From NCBI GenBank assembly GCA_026182355.1, contig JAPFBL010000599.1, forward strand, positions 62,001 through 126,000: a DNA stretch of 64,000 nucleotides, given 5' to 3'. The stretch comes from Hermatobates lingyangjiaoensis (Eukaryota; Arthropoda; Insecta; Hemiptera; Hermatobatidae). Numbering within the stretch: the first letter of the stretch is position 1; each line of letters begins with the position of its first letter. Below, one piece after another: positions 1 to 8,929 of this stretch. A model generated the notes under the pieces. That model saw only the letters and a list, made by a program, of their open reading frames with translations, did no database searches and was not told where the DNA came from. The translations under genes were made by a program, and so were the position numbers.

Positions 1-80
1 GTATACTCTACATATAAGTCACATGTAGTCTACATATAGTTTACATATAAGTCGTACTATACATATAGTTTACATTTAGG
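1..80. repeat. Degenerate short tandem repeat
   Basis: Alternating units resembling acatataagtc and acatatagttt fill the window start. It is probably the end of a longer array cut by the window edge. Bases 81-380 after it show no recognisable feature. Confidence 0.5.
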
Positions 81-401
81 TCAAGCTGATTGCTATTCTC
101 TTATAAATCCCATTTATTAAGCAATCAAGTACTTTCGTTTTATACTTCCTAGTGTTTAAATCAATGTCACCTGCTATTTACAAGAGATACACCAAACATG
201 AAGAGATACCATGTTATTAAATGAATATGTCTTACCTAGTAAATCGTTGTTGTATTCGTCTAACTGGTTTCACATAGGTGCACTTTAAATATTGCATACT
301 TCAATATACACAAAAACAAATCGTATAACACCTGATTGCAAGACCTACAGCAAACCGGTCGAACGACAAAAACAACGATTCAGTGTATATATATATATAT
401 A

Positions 402-636
402 TAACGATATCATACAAACACGTGAAATAACAATCAATGATCAAACCACAATATGAAATGGGAAAAAAAGACTAAGATCTTTCAACCGAAACAAGCGGTT
501 TTCGTCTGAGTCAAAAAATCAAACTGAAGTTTTGGTTTTAGACTCTGACAAAAACCGCTTGTTACGGTTGAAAAATCTTAGTCTTTTTTCCCCATTTCAT
601 ATTGTCGATTGATCATTGATATATATATATATATAT
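402..636. mobile_element. Family A fold-back module (PLE-like), copy 1
   Basis: Two inverted arms, about 436-530 and 536-625, share the family A sequence: outer end cacgtgaaataacaatc, then tgatcaaaccacaat, then the inner core with CTGAC(G)A and GGTTGAAA. (TA)n flanks both sides (385-402 and 619-636). At least 20 relatives occur in the window. Assignment to Penelope-like elements is inferred from the shared ribozyme-like core and TA association; no coding sequence is present. Confidence 0.75.
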
Positions 637-807
637 GTCGCGCTCCGTCCTTCGACGTGGGAGGATGTCTATAACTTCGGCCTCTCTTCTAGTCTACTCC
701 TGATGACGGACAACGGTTAGAAATATTGAACTGTTAAGAAATATTGAATTTAGTAAGCGTGATTTTTATTGTTTTTTTCTGTGCCGTGTTTTGTGTAATT
801 TAAAGTA

Positions 808-808
<1 letters not shown>
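635..808 (+). mobile_element. Family D module (PLE-like), ribozyme-like core
   Basis: Single module with CTGATGA near 672, a short stem, then GAAATATTGAA. A reverse-strand relative lies at 34218-34375, sharing the outer region with cgtccttcgacgtggg. It is bounded by (TA)n on both sides. Confidence 0.6.

Positions 809-846
<38 letters not shown>
809..846. repeat. (TA)n microsatellite
   Basis: Uninterrupted TA run separating a family D module from the family E fold-back. Such runs sit at the edge of nearly every module in this window. Confidence 0.95.
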
Positions 847-850
<4 letters not shown>

Positions 851-880
851 GAAAATTGTCACAATAACACGTGATATAAA

Positions 881-1251
881 TATTCAGGTAACTCACCACA
901 AATTAGAGAAGATAGTCGCTCTAAGGCCTTTCGTTTTCACGTCGTCAGAGAGCAAGTGAATACAAGTTGTAAGCAGGTTATGAATTTTGATTTAAAGAAG
1001 GAGTAAGATTGGCATCATTGACAGTATTTTTCCCTATAACTGTTGAAATAGTCTTGAAGGAATTATCATACAAATCAAGACTATTTCAACAGTTATAGGG
1101 AAAAATACTGTCAATGATGCCAATCTTACTCCTTCTTTAAATCAAAATTCATAACCTGCTTACAACTTGTATTCACTTGCTCTCTGACGACGTGAAAACG
1201 AAAGGCCTTAGAGCGACTATCTTCTCTAATTTGTGGTGAGTTACCTGAATA
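881..1251. mobile_element. Family E: perfect 177-bp inverted repeat of a PLE 3' end
   Basis: Arms 881-1057 and 1075-1251 are exact reverse complements by eye, with a 17-base spacer. The right arm on + reads a PLE-like C-terminal tail ending in TAA at 1152-1154. A 3' region follows with CTGACGA (1184-1190), a small stem and GAAAG (1200-1204). A 51.8-kb copy with a longer coding part shares the tail and the CTCTAAGGCC end. The lack of mismatches between arms suggests recent formation or gene conversion. Confidence 0.85.
1077..1154 (+). pseudogene. PLE protein C-terminal tail fragment
   Basis: 25 codons plus stop, starting KTISTVIGKN and ending SLNQNS. The two codons just upstream read Q-I, giving QIKT, as in the longer fragment on the minus strand at 51836-52077 (QIKTSSILG...NQPG-stop). 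The same tail is present inverted in the left arm. It is truncated at its 5' end by the fold-back centre, so it is not a functional gene. Confidence 0.6.
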
Positions 1252-1267
1252 TATATATATATATATA

Positions 1268-1385
1268 TACAGTAGCAGTTTGCTTCTCAACGCGAGTACT
1301 TCGCACTTCTTCCCGATGACGACAGATGTCGAAATATGGAAGTGAGTTCTGTAGTGTCTTTCTGTGTTCTTTTCTCTCTGTTAAA

Positions 1386-1387
<2 letters not shown>
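1268..1387 (+). mobile_element. Family D module, CCGATGA core
   Basis: Contains CCGATGA, spare C, stem GAC...GTC, then GAAATATGGAAGTGAG. (TA)n lies on both sides. Confidence 0.6.

Positions 1388-1422
<35 letters not shown>
1388..1422. repeat. (TA)n microsatellite
   Basis: Pure TA run between two family D modules. Confidence 0.95.
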
Positions 1423-1430
<8 letters not shown>

Positions 1431-1469
1431 TATATTTAGTTATATTTATTTTTATGTTTAATTATATAG

Positions 1470-1588
1470 TTATCAGTTAGCTTCAGCTACTCAAAGGGAC
1501 TACTTCTGCCCGATGACGACGACTGTCGAAATATCGTTGTGAGTCTTTTGTGTGTGTCTTTTTTTGTTTTTCTCTTTCCTGTGTGAAC

Positions 1589-1591
<3 letters not shown>
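1470..1591 (+). mobile_element. Family D module, CCGATGA core
   Basis: CCGATGA, C, GAC-GACT-GTC, GAAATATCG, then a T-rich end running into (TA)n at 1591-1621. Its architecture matches the module at 1268. Confidence 0.6.
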
Positions 1592-1619
<28 letters not shown>

Positions 1620-1623
<4 letters not shown>

Positions 1624-1742
1624 GTGTATACTGGCAGCAATTCGTCTTTTAAACAAGTGTTATTAAAAAGCACAGCGCCTTCCACATTAATTATCTTCTT
1701 AGAAAGATGTTCTTTTTTCCTAATAATTTTCTTGTAATCCAC
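1620..1742 (-). pseudogene. PLE N-terminal protein fragment (family F)
   Basis: On the minus strand the frame reads ...IIRKKEHLSKKIINVEGAV, then LFNNTCLKDELLPVYT, and runs into (TA)n. The pattern (basic helix, VNxExAVxFN, CL+xxLLPxYTN) recurs in at least eight places here. It resembles the start of PLE reverse transcriptase proteins as I know them. Family assignment is by pattern only. Confidence 0.5.
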
Positions 1743-1810
1743 TGGTAGCTCATAATGCTTATATATATATATATTATAATATATATATAATATATATATA
1801 TATTATATTC

Positions 1811-1945
1811 ACACAAGGGGTTCTTGAGGATTTTGGTCATAAAACATACAACTCCTGATTATAAGCCTGACAGATTATTTATGACCAAAATCCTCAAGAA
1901 CCCCTTGTGTGAATTTGAAATATCAGTGGTCGAGAAGCTATATCA
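1811..1945. mobile_element. Family G fold-back module
   Basis: Arms 1811-1841 and 1880-1911 are inverted copies around cacaaggggttcttgagg. The right side continues as tcagtggtcgagaagctata into (TA)n. Relatives with the same ending are at 6835-6913, 7090-7165, 15720-15772 and 49675-49775. Confidence 0.65.
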
Positions 1946-1965
1946 ATATATATATATATATATTG

Positions 1966-2600
1966 GGCAGTGGAGGCAGAGGTTTGGCTGTTTATTCGTG
2001 GCGCACTAGAGTGACAGGGAAGCGATGGGCGTCAGTATCTAGCCGAGAGGTCTGGGGTAGGTATTGATCGGGCAGCGAGTGTACCTCCCAGACTGTACTG
2101 CCACGTATTACAATATTACACCAACTCCCACCACATTCCCCCCTCCCCCCCCCTCTATTCTACCACCGGCTTCCAATTACAATGTAATTATCCTGCATCT
2201 TCCCCGCCATCTTGTCTCAATTACATATTTACTTACCTTTTTATTTATTATCGTTTCTTCTTACCCAAGAGTAAAATATTTTTTTTTTGTTTTTGTTCCC
2301 ACCGCCTTGTTTATTATTAATAATAATAATAATAAAAAAAGAAAAATAATCATACTGTGGCATCATAGTAAATAGGGGATGTTCTTAATTGACTGTGAGT
2401 TAGGGTTGATGGAGTCTGGGTGACATGTCATTATTTAAGGGAGGATCTGCTAAAACTGTGTCAGGTCATAGCTACCCCAGAAAACACCTATTCTTCAACG
2501 GTCCTTTAATAGAGTTAATAGAGTTTGTATAATAAGAGAAACACACTGTACAAATAACCAGGCTTCCCATCCTAATAGTAATTTTGTGCATTAATAGAAC
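1966..2600. other. No gene recognised
   Basis: A GC-richer stretch at 1966-2110, then C-runs (2141-2155), T-runs and a short (TAA)n near 2317-2332. Open frames here show no recognisable domain. Confidence 0.4.
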
Positions 2601-2603
2601 AAA

Positions 2604-2606
<3 letters not shown>

Positions 2607-2643
<37 letters not shown>
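2607..2643. repeat. (TA)n microsatellite
   Basis: TA run at the left edge of the next module. Confidence 0.95.
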
Positions 2644-2647
<4 letters not shown>

Positions 2648-2840
2648 AAAATAAAAAACGAAGGAAACACACAGAACACACACAGAAACACACAGGGGTA
2701 TATATATATATATACTTAAAATAAACATTGACACATAGACTGAAACATAACAAAATCTCACTTTCCAATATTTCGACCGTAATGGCGGTCGTCCTCAGGA
2801 AAAGAAGTGAATTGACGGAGGGACCACAGTCAACTCATAT
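2643..2840 (-). mobile_element. Family D module, minus strand, split by a TA run
   Basis: On the minus strand: CTGAGGA, spare T, GACCG...CGGTC hairpin, GAAATATTG, AGTGAGA. It matches the copies at 6372-6486, 32577-32740 and 42366-42592. A second end (cgaaggaaacacacag) of another D subfamily is fused across a TA run at 2699-2715. Confidence 0.65.
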
Positions 2841-2882
2841 ATTATATATATATATGAGTTATATATATATATATAAATATTA

Positions 2883-2944
<62 letters not shown>
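2841..2944. repeat. Long (TA)n microsatellite, slightly interrupted
   Basis: About 100 bp of TA repeats with short interruptions, between two oppositely oriented family D modules. Confidence 0.95.
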
Positions 2945-2947
<3 letters not shown>

Positions 2948-3061
2948 TCGTTATCAGCCTTTGGAGCGATTCACTTCTTTTCCTGAAGACGAGGACATCG
3001 AAATAAATATAGTAGTGAGTTCAGTGATTTCCTTTCTATGTGTTCTTTTTAAATTCTAGTT
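2945..3061 (+). mobile_element. Family D module, CTGAAGA core
   Basis: CTGAAGA, C, a short stem around GAGGACATC, then GAAATA. The inverse copy is at 41362-41480. Confidence 0.65.
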
Positions 3062-3074
3062 TATATATATATAT

Positions 3075-3224
3075 ACAACACAATTAAAAGAAACGGTCCA
3101 GCGGACTTTTTTTAAAATAAAATAAATTCAAAACGAAGGAAACACACAGAAAGACACAGACATAACTCACATCGATATTTCGACCATCGTCGTCATCAGG
3201 AGGTGCGAAGAGCGAAGAAAAAAT
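3075..3224 (-). mobile_element. Family D module, minus strand
   Basis: On the minus strand: CTGATGA, C, GAC-GATG-GTC, GAAATATCGATGTGAG, then tgtgtctttctgtgtg and an end at aagtccgctggaccg. It is the same subfamily as the large fold-back at 41504-41782 and the module at 42622-42778. Confidence 0.7.
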
Positions 3225-3249
3225 ATATATGTATATATATATATATATA

Positions 3250-3345
3250 AATGATCAAAACACAACATGAAAATGGGAAAACCAGACTAAGATCTTTCAA
3301 CCGTAACAAGCTGTCTTCGTCAGAGTCAAAAACCCAACTGAAACA
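3250..3345 (-). mobile_element. Family A half-module
   Basis: One arm only: tgatcaaaacacaac, agactaagatctttcaacc, then cgtcagagtcaaaaaccc. The second arm is missing. Confidence 0.7.
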
Positions 3346-3481
3346 CTACATTCAGAAAACATCTAGTGAGGGGTTGGGGAGAGTGGTATATTAAAAGGGT
3401 GAAAGCGCAGGATAGGACTAATGTCCAGAAAGGGATGTTTTGGGAAACAAAGGAGTACGGTAAGAAAGTGTATAAAACTAT

Positions 3482-3485
3482 CCTA

Positions 3486-3540
<55 letters not shown>

Positions 3541-3550
3541 ATATATATCA
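3482..3550. repeat. (TA)n microsatellite
   Basis: TA-rich run with minor interruptions, directly upstream of a PLE N-terminal fragment. Confidence 0.95.
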
Positions 3551-3553
3551 TCT

Positions 3554-3657
3554 ATGACGAACCTGATTTACAGGTTACCATCTACGAGAAGAAAAATTGC
3601 CAGGAGGCTAGAATCTGTTAATAAAAAGGTTGTGAATGCAGAAACTGAGATCATTTT

Positions 3658-3662
<5 letters not shown>
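3554..3662 (+). pseudogene. PLE N-terminal protein fragment (family F)
   Basis: Reads RLPSTRRKIARRLESVNKK then VVNAETEIIFNN and runs into (TA)n at 3661-3698. It aligns with the family F pieces at 44660-44725 and 50770-50905. Truncated by the microsatellite, so not a gene. Confidence 0.5.
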
Positions 3663-3701
<39 letters not shown>

Positions 3702-3792
3702 CAAACCATAATAAGAAACTCTCTCCTTATTTTATTTCATAGAAATTATTTTATACAATAACTCTCTCATGTCATGGTGTTCTTTTTAGTTT

Positions 3793-3892
3793 TATGCCTG
3801 AGGAAAGACACTATGTGTTTGAAACGCTTTATTTATATTATTTCTTTTCTATATGTGGAGACCTTTTGATTAAATTTTTTGCCCTGTAATTA
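3793..3892 (+). mobile_element. Family H half-module
   Basis: CTGAGGA, A, a short stem, TTTGAAACGC, then atatgtggagacc and a T-rich end. Full copies are at 13886-14150 and 40517-40782. Confidence 0.65.
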
Positions 3893-3993
3893 CTAGCATA
3901 TATCTTTACTTATAGTGTAGGCCACTGTTTGTTCGTAAGTTAGGATAGTTATTTATTTTCTTTTTTCTTAAATGAAATAGAAGGAAGCAAGTG

Positions 3994-3995
<2 letters not shown>

Positions 3996-4044
<49 letters not shown>
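3996..4044. repeat. (TG)n microsatellite
   Basis: Pure TG run that grades into the TG-rich minisatellite that follows. Confidence 0.95.
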
Positions 4045-4045
<1 letters not shown>

Positions 4046-4048
<3 letters not shown>

Positions 4049-5175
4049 GTGTATGTATGTGAATGTGTGAGCGCTGGTGAGAACGTACGTTCTTGTGTGA
4101 GTGTATGTATGTGAATGTGTGAGCGCTGGTGCGTCGGTACATCCTTGTCTGCATGTATGTATGTGAATGTGTGAGCGCTGGTTCGCACGTACGTCCTTGT
4201 GTGCAGGTGTATGTATGTGATTGTATAAGCTCTGGTGCGCACGTACGTTCTTGTGTGCGTGTATGTATGTCAATGTGTGAGGGCTAGTGCACACGTACGT
4301 TCTTGTGTGAGTTTATGTATGTAAATGAGTGAGCGCTGGTGCGCAGGCACATTCTTGTCGGCATGTATGTTTGTGAATGTGTGAGCGCTGGTGCGCACGT
4401 ACATCCTTGTCTGCGTGTACGTACCATATGTGAATGTGTGAGCGTTGGTTTGCACGTACGTCCTTGTGTGCGTGTATGTATGTGATTGTATAAGCTCTGG
4501 TGCGCACGTACGTTCTTGTGTGCGTGTATGTATGTCAATGTGTGAGGGCTAGTGCACACGTACGTTCTTGTGTGAGTTTATGTATGTAAATGAGTGAGCG
4601 CTGGTGCGCAGGTACATTCTTGTCGGCATGTATGTTTGTGAATGTGTGAGCGCTGGTGCGCACGTACATCCTTGTCTGCGTGTACGTACCATATGTGAAT
4701 GTGTGAGCGTTGGTTCGCACGTACGTTCTTGTGTACGTTTATGTATGTGAATGTGTGAGCTTTGGTGCGCAGGTACATCCTTGTGTGCGTGTATGAATGT
4801 GAATGTGTGAGCGCTAGTGCACACGTACGTCCTTGTGTGAGTGTATTGATGTGAATGTGTCAGCGCTGGTGCGCACGTACATCCTTGTCTGCGTGTACGT
4901 ACCATATGTGAATGTGTGAGCGCTGGTGCGCACGTACATCCTTGTCTGCGTGTACGTACCATATGTGAATGTGTGAGCGTTGGTTCGCACGTACGTTCTT
5001 GTGTACGTTTATGTATGTGAATGTGTGAGCTTTGGTGCGCAGGTACATCCTTGTGTGCGTGTATGAATGTGAATGTGTGAGCGCTAGTGCACACGTACGT
5101 CCTTGTGTGAGTGTATTGATGTGAATGTGTCAGCGCTGGTGCGCACGTACGTCCTTGTGTCTGTGCATGTCTGTA
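4046..5175. repeat. TG-rich minisatellite with higher-order duplications
   Basis: Units of about 50-55 bp built on tgtgaatgtgtgagcgctgg and cacgtacgtccttgtgtg. Larger blocks repeat: 4261 onward recurs at 4526 (offset 265), and 4711 onward recurs at 4981 (offset 270). Long minus-strand frames rich in HTFTYIH arise only because the array lacks stops in some frames. Confidence 0.9.
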
Positions 5176-5217
5176 TCTATGTATCAGTACATCAGTGGTA
5201 CACACGTGCTTGAGGCA

Positions 5218-5960
5218 AAGTTTTCTTAATCAAAAAGGTTTTTTTCAGCCTCTTTTCTATTTTGTTTGGTAATGTCTTCCCCCCTCCCCCACCCTTGATA
5301 CTTTAAACTAAGAGAAAGTACCTCCACCTCTTCCACCTTGTCTGCGTGTCTCCTCCGTGGTGACCTCTGACTCGAAAATCTAACCAAACTTGCGCACACC
5401 AGGAGGCCAGCAGCAAGGACAATGGCGCAGAGGGGGTCCTCTCTGATTTCAATACAATGACAGTGAGGTGTTAATATTCACGTTGCGACCTCATACTCAT
5501 GGCGGGGGGGGGGGGGGGGATTTGAATCGGACTCAGTCGATTCACGTCTTCCTAATTACCAGTTTAAGAGATTTGCATCAACCTTTCCATTCTGTCGTGC
5601 CTCTTTCGCAACCTTTTACTTGTCATCACATCCTGCTTGTGGCACTGAGCTGTATTCAGTACATAGTACTATAGATAATATGAGTATTCAGTCCATCTCA
5701 GTATCAGTTGGGCTCTCAAATAGACCACTTGTTTTGGTTGAAACAACCAGTTAACCAGTTTTCTTATTTCGTTCAATGATTTAGACGTTGCTAAACTGTT
5801 AAACCTTCCATATTGTTTTAGTAATGTCATTTGTAATAGCTCCTTCATTTTTAAATATTCCTACTTTTGCCTTTGAAAAAGATTTTGAATAAAATCCAAA
5901 AATCGTTAAAGAGAATTTCATTGGATGTGGAAGAATCTGACCACATCCCGATTCATCTTT
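5218..5960. other. Mostly unique sequence with a family A relic
   Basis: No gene recognised. A G-run occupies 5503-5518. At 5722-5746 gaccacttgttttggttgaa matches the core of family A (compare 14510-14535). Confidence 0.4.
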
Positions 5961-5967
5961 CTTTTGT

Positions 5968-6005
<38 letters not shown>

Positions 6006-6009
<4 letters not shown>

Positions 6010-6293
6010 ATGATCAAACCACAATGAGAAAAGGGGAAAACAAGACTAAGATCTTTCAGTTTTCAACCGAGGGTTTTCGTCAGTTGGGTTTTTGATTCTG
6101 ACGATGACCGCTTGTACGGTTGAAAGATCTTAGTCTTGTTTTCCCGTTACTTATTGTGGTTTGATCATTGATTGCTACTTCACATGTTTATGTGAAATCT
6201 TTATATATAGTTGAAAGATCTTAGTCTTGTTTTCCCATTCTTATTGTGGTTTAATCATTGATTGTTGTTTCACGTGTTTATGTGAAATCTTTT
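6006..6293. mobile_element. Family A fold-back module plus tandem extra arm
   Basis: Left arm from 6006, right arm ending at about 6200. A second right arm follows at 6209-6293, separated by a short TA run. This partial tandem arrangement is a known habit of Penelope-like elements. (TA)n tracts lie at 5971-6006 and 6294-6371. Confidence 0.75.
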
Positions 6294-6326
6294 TATATAT
6301 ATATATATATAAATATAGGGTTATAT

Positions 6327-6371
<45 letters not shown>

Positions 6372-6374
<3 letters not shown>

Positions 6375-6484
6375 ACTGTCGTCCCTCCGTCAACTCACTT
6401 CTTCTCCTGAGGATGACCGCCATTACGGTCGAAATATTGAAAAGTGAGTCTTTGTTGTGTTTCAGTTTATGTGTCACTACTTAT

Positions 6485-6486
<2 letters not shown>
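6372..6486 (+). mobile_element. Family D module, best ribozyme-like core
   Basis: CTGAGGA 6407-6413, spare T, GACCG 6415-6419 pairing with CGGTC 6426-6430, GAAAT 6431-6435. An outer stem ACTCACTT 6393-6400 pairs with AAGTGAGT 6442-6449. This gives the order of a hammerhead: stem I, CUGANGA, stem II, GAAA. The extra base after CTGAGGA departs from the consensus. Confidence 0.65.

Positions 6487-6537
<51 letters not shown>
6487..6537. repeat. (TA)n microsatellite
   Basis: Pure TA run between family D and family G modules. Confidence 0.95.
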
Positions 6538-6539
<2 letters not shown>

Positions 6540-6541
<2 letters not shown>

Positions 6542-6910
6542 TCAAATACGGCTTTCTTGGGGATTTGTGGTCTATAAAAATTACACCACTGTTTATACGC
6601 TGACGTTTGCGAATACTTACTTGGCATTTTTAATTCTATTTTTTTAAGAAGAAACTATTTACGTTTCAAGCCTCTATCTACCACCATCATATCAGATGCG
6701 AAGACTGTATGAGAGTCTTCGTATGTGATATGATGATGGTAGATAGAGGCATGAAACGTAAATAGTTTCTTCATCAAAAACAAGCCTTGAATATGCCAAA
6801 CAATTTTTGGTGAAACGTAATGTCGGATTATAAAAAGGAGTGTTATTTCATTAGATCAAAACTCCTCAAGAAACCCATCATTGAACTTTAAGAATCAGTA
6901 GTTGAGGAGC

Positions 6911-6913
<3 letters not shown>
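6540..6913. mobile_element. Family G fold-back module
   Basis: Central inverted arms at about 6646-6704 and 6711-6772 share ctatctaccaccatcatatc. The right side has the core ATGCCAAAC...GAAACGT and ends with agtagttgaggagctata. The left side (6540-6645) is the inverted partner, similar to 15537-15600. Confidence 0.65.
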
Positions 6914-6929
<16 letters not shown>

Positions 6930-6941
<12 letters not shown>

Positions 6942-7165
6942 GTCGATGAAAATACAATCCTAAACAGACAAATAAAGTTCAATTTAGATAAAAAAAAAAC
7001 ACTAGTTGATATTCTGTAGGTGTATTTGTTTTCAGTAGTTATGTTTTTTAGCTCTGAAAATGCCAAACGATTTTGATGAAACGTCGGGTTATAAATAGCA
7101 GTAGTTAACTCTTTGGATCCAATCCTCATGAAGCCCATTTTGAATGTTAGCAGTCACTAAGGTAT
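6930..7165 (+). mobile_element. Family G module
   Basis: Contains gaaaatgccaaacg, then GATGAAACGTCGGG, then a decayed version of the family G ending. Preceded by (TA)n at 6911-6935. Confidence 0.55.
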
Positions 7166-7296
7166 GCTCGTATTGGGTATGATGTTTGTGCTTTGTTTAT
7201 ATATGTAAAATAGATAAGGGGAAAAAGTAGTTGATGCATGTATGTACAAAAAGAAGTTCTTGGCGGCATTTTGTTTGAATAGAAGAAGAAGGTGTG

Positions 7297-8925
7297 CTTG
7301 GTTATGTTTGGTGTTTGGTGTGAAGTATTTGGTGTTTGGTGTGAAGTATTTGGTGTTTGGTGTGAAGTATTTGGTATTTGGTGCGAAGTATTTGGTGTTT
7401 GGTGTGAAGTATTTGGTGTTTGGTGTAAAGTATTTGGTATTTGGTGTGAAATATTTGATATTTGGTATTTGGTGTGAAATAATTCGTATTTAGTGTGAAG
7501 AATTTGGTGTTTGTTGTGAAATATTTGGTGTTTGGTGTGAAGTATCTCATACTTGGTGTCAAGTATTTGATGTTTGGTGAGAAATATTTGGTGGGAAGTA
7601 TTTGGTATTTGGTGTGTAATATCTGGTATTTGGTGTGAAATATTTGGTGTTTGGAATGAAGTATTTGGTATTTGGTGCGAAGTATTTGGTGTTTGGTGTG
7701 AAGTATTTGGTGTTTGGTGTAAAGTATTTGGTATTTGGTGTGAAATATTTGATATTTGGTATTTGGTGTGAAATAATTCGTATTTAGTGTGAAGAATTTG
7801 GTGTTTGGTGTGAAATATTTGGTGTTTGGTGTGAAGTATCTCGTACTTGGTGTCAAGTATTTGATGTTTGGTGAGAAATATTTGGTGGGAAGTATTTGGT
7901 ATTTGGTGTGTAATATCTGGTATTTGGTGTGAAATATTTGGTGTTTGGAATGAAGTATTTGTTATTTGATGTGAAGTATTTGTTGTTTGATGTGAAGTAT
8001 TTGATGTTTGTTGTGAAGTATTTAGTATTTGGTGTGAAATATTTGATATTTGGTATTTGGTGTGAAATAATTCGTATTTAGTGTGAAGAATTTGGTGTTT
8101 GGTGTGAAATATTTGGTGTTTGGTGTGAAGTATCACGTACTTGGTGTCAAGTATTTGATGTTTGGTGAGAAATATTTGGTGGGAAGTATTTGGTATTTGG
8201 TGTGTAATATCTGGTATTTGGTGTGAAGAATTTGGTGTTTGGTGTGAAATATTTGGTGTTTGGTGTGAAGTATCACGTACTTGGTGTCAAGTATTTGATG
8301 TTTGGTGAGAAATATTTGGTATTTGGTGTGTAATATCTGGTATTTGGTGTGAAATATTTGGTGTTTGGAATGAAGTATTTGGTATTTGGTGTGAAGTATT
8401 TGTTGTTTGATGTGAAGTATTTGATGTTTGTTGTGAAGTATTTAGTGTTTGGTGTGAAGTATTTGGTGTTTGGTGTGAAGTATTTGGTGTTTGGTGTGAA
8501 GTATTTGGTGTTTGGTGTGAAGTATTTGGTATTTGGTGTGAAGTATTTATTGTTTGGTGTGAAGTATTTGGTGTTTGGTGTGAAGTATTTAGGGTTTGGT
8601 GTGAAGTACTTAGTTTTGGTGTGAAGTATTTGTTGTTTGATGTGAAGTATTTGGTGTTTGGTGTGAAGTATTTGGTGTTTGGTGTGAAGTATTTAGTGTT
8701 TGGTGTGAAGTATTTAGTATTTGGTGTGAAGTATTTGGTGTTTGGTGTGAAGTATTTAGTGTTTTGTGTGAAGTATTTGGTGTTTGGTGTGAAGTATTTG
8801 GTGTTTGGTGTGAAGTATTTGGTGTTTGGTATAAAGTATTTGGTGTTTAGTGTGAAGTATTTGGTGATTGATGTGAGGTATTTTGTCTTTGGTGTGAAGT
8901 ATTTGGTGTTTATTAGACAAATGGA
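7297..8925. repeat. 21-bp minisatellite with 294-bp higher-order unit
   Basis: The basic unit is gtatttggtgtttggtgtgaa (21 bp). A marker, atatttgata, recurs at 7451, 7745 and 8039, an exact 294-bp spacing equal to 14 units. From about 8380 the array becomes more uniform 21-bp repeats. Because 21 is a multiple of three, long open frames exist on both strands (KYLVFGV on plus, HTKHQIL-type on minus, up to 329 codons). I do not regard these as genes. Confidence 0.95.
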
Positions 8926-8929
8926 GTCA

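Noticed and set aside
402..636. Classical cut-and-paste MITEs for the family A-H fold-backs
   Set aside because: Ends are not constant inverted termini, half and tandem-arm forms are common, and the H copies have 12-13-bp target duplications. The ribozyme-like core and PLE coding links fit a PLE origin better.
2728..2946. Many frames ending in IYIYIY
   Set aside because: These are short modules read through into (TA)n; the PLE-derived ones were listed as fragments, the rest are chance frames.
4549..5205. 218-codon minus-strand frame rich in H, T, R and Y
   Set aside because: Translation of the TG-rich minisatellite, with several overlapping alternatives in other frames.
5503..5518. G-quadruplex from G-runs (also 30664, 31022, 57141)
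   Set aside because: Each is a single long homopolymer, not several spaced G-tracts; it may also be an assembly weak point.
7147..8136. 329-codon open frame on the minus strand (HTKHQIL-like repeats)
   Set aside because: It lies almost wholly in the 21-bp minisatellite. A unit divisible by three keeps frames open on both strands, and the ends run into unrelated sequence.
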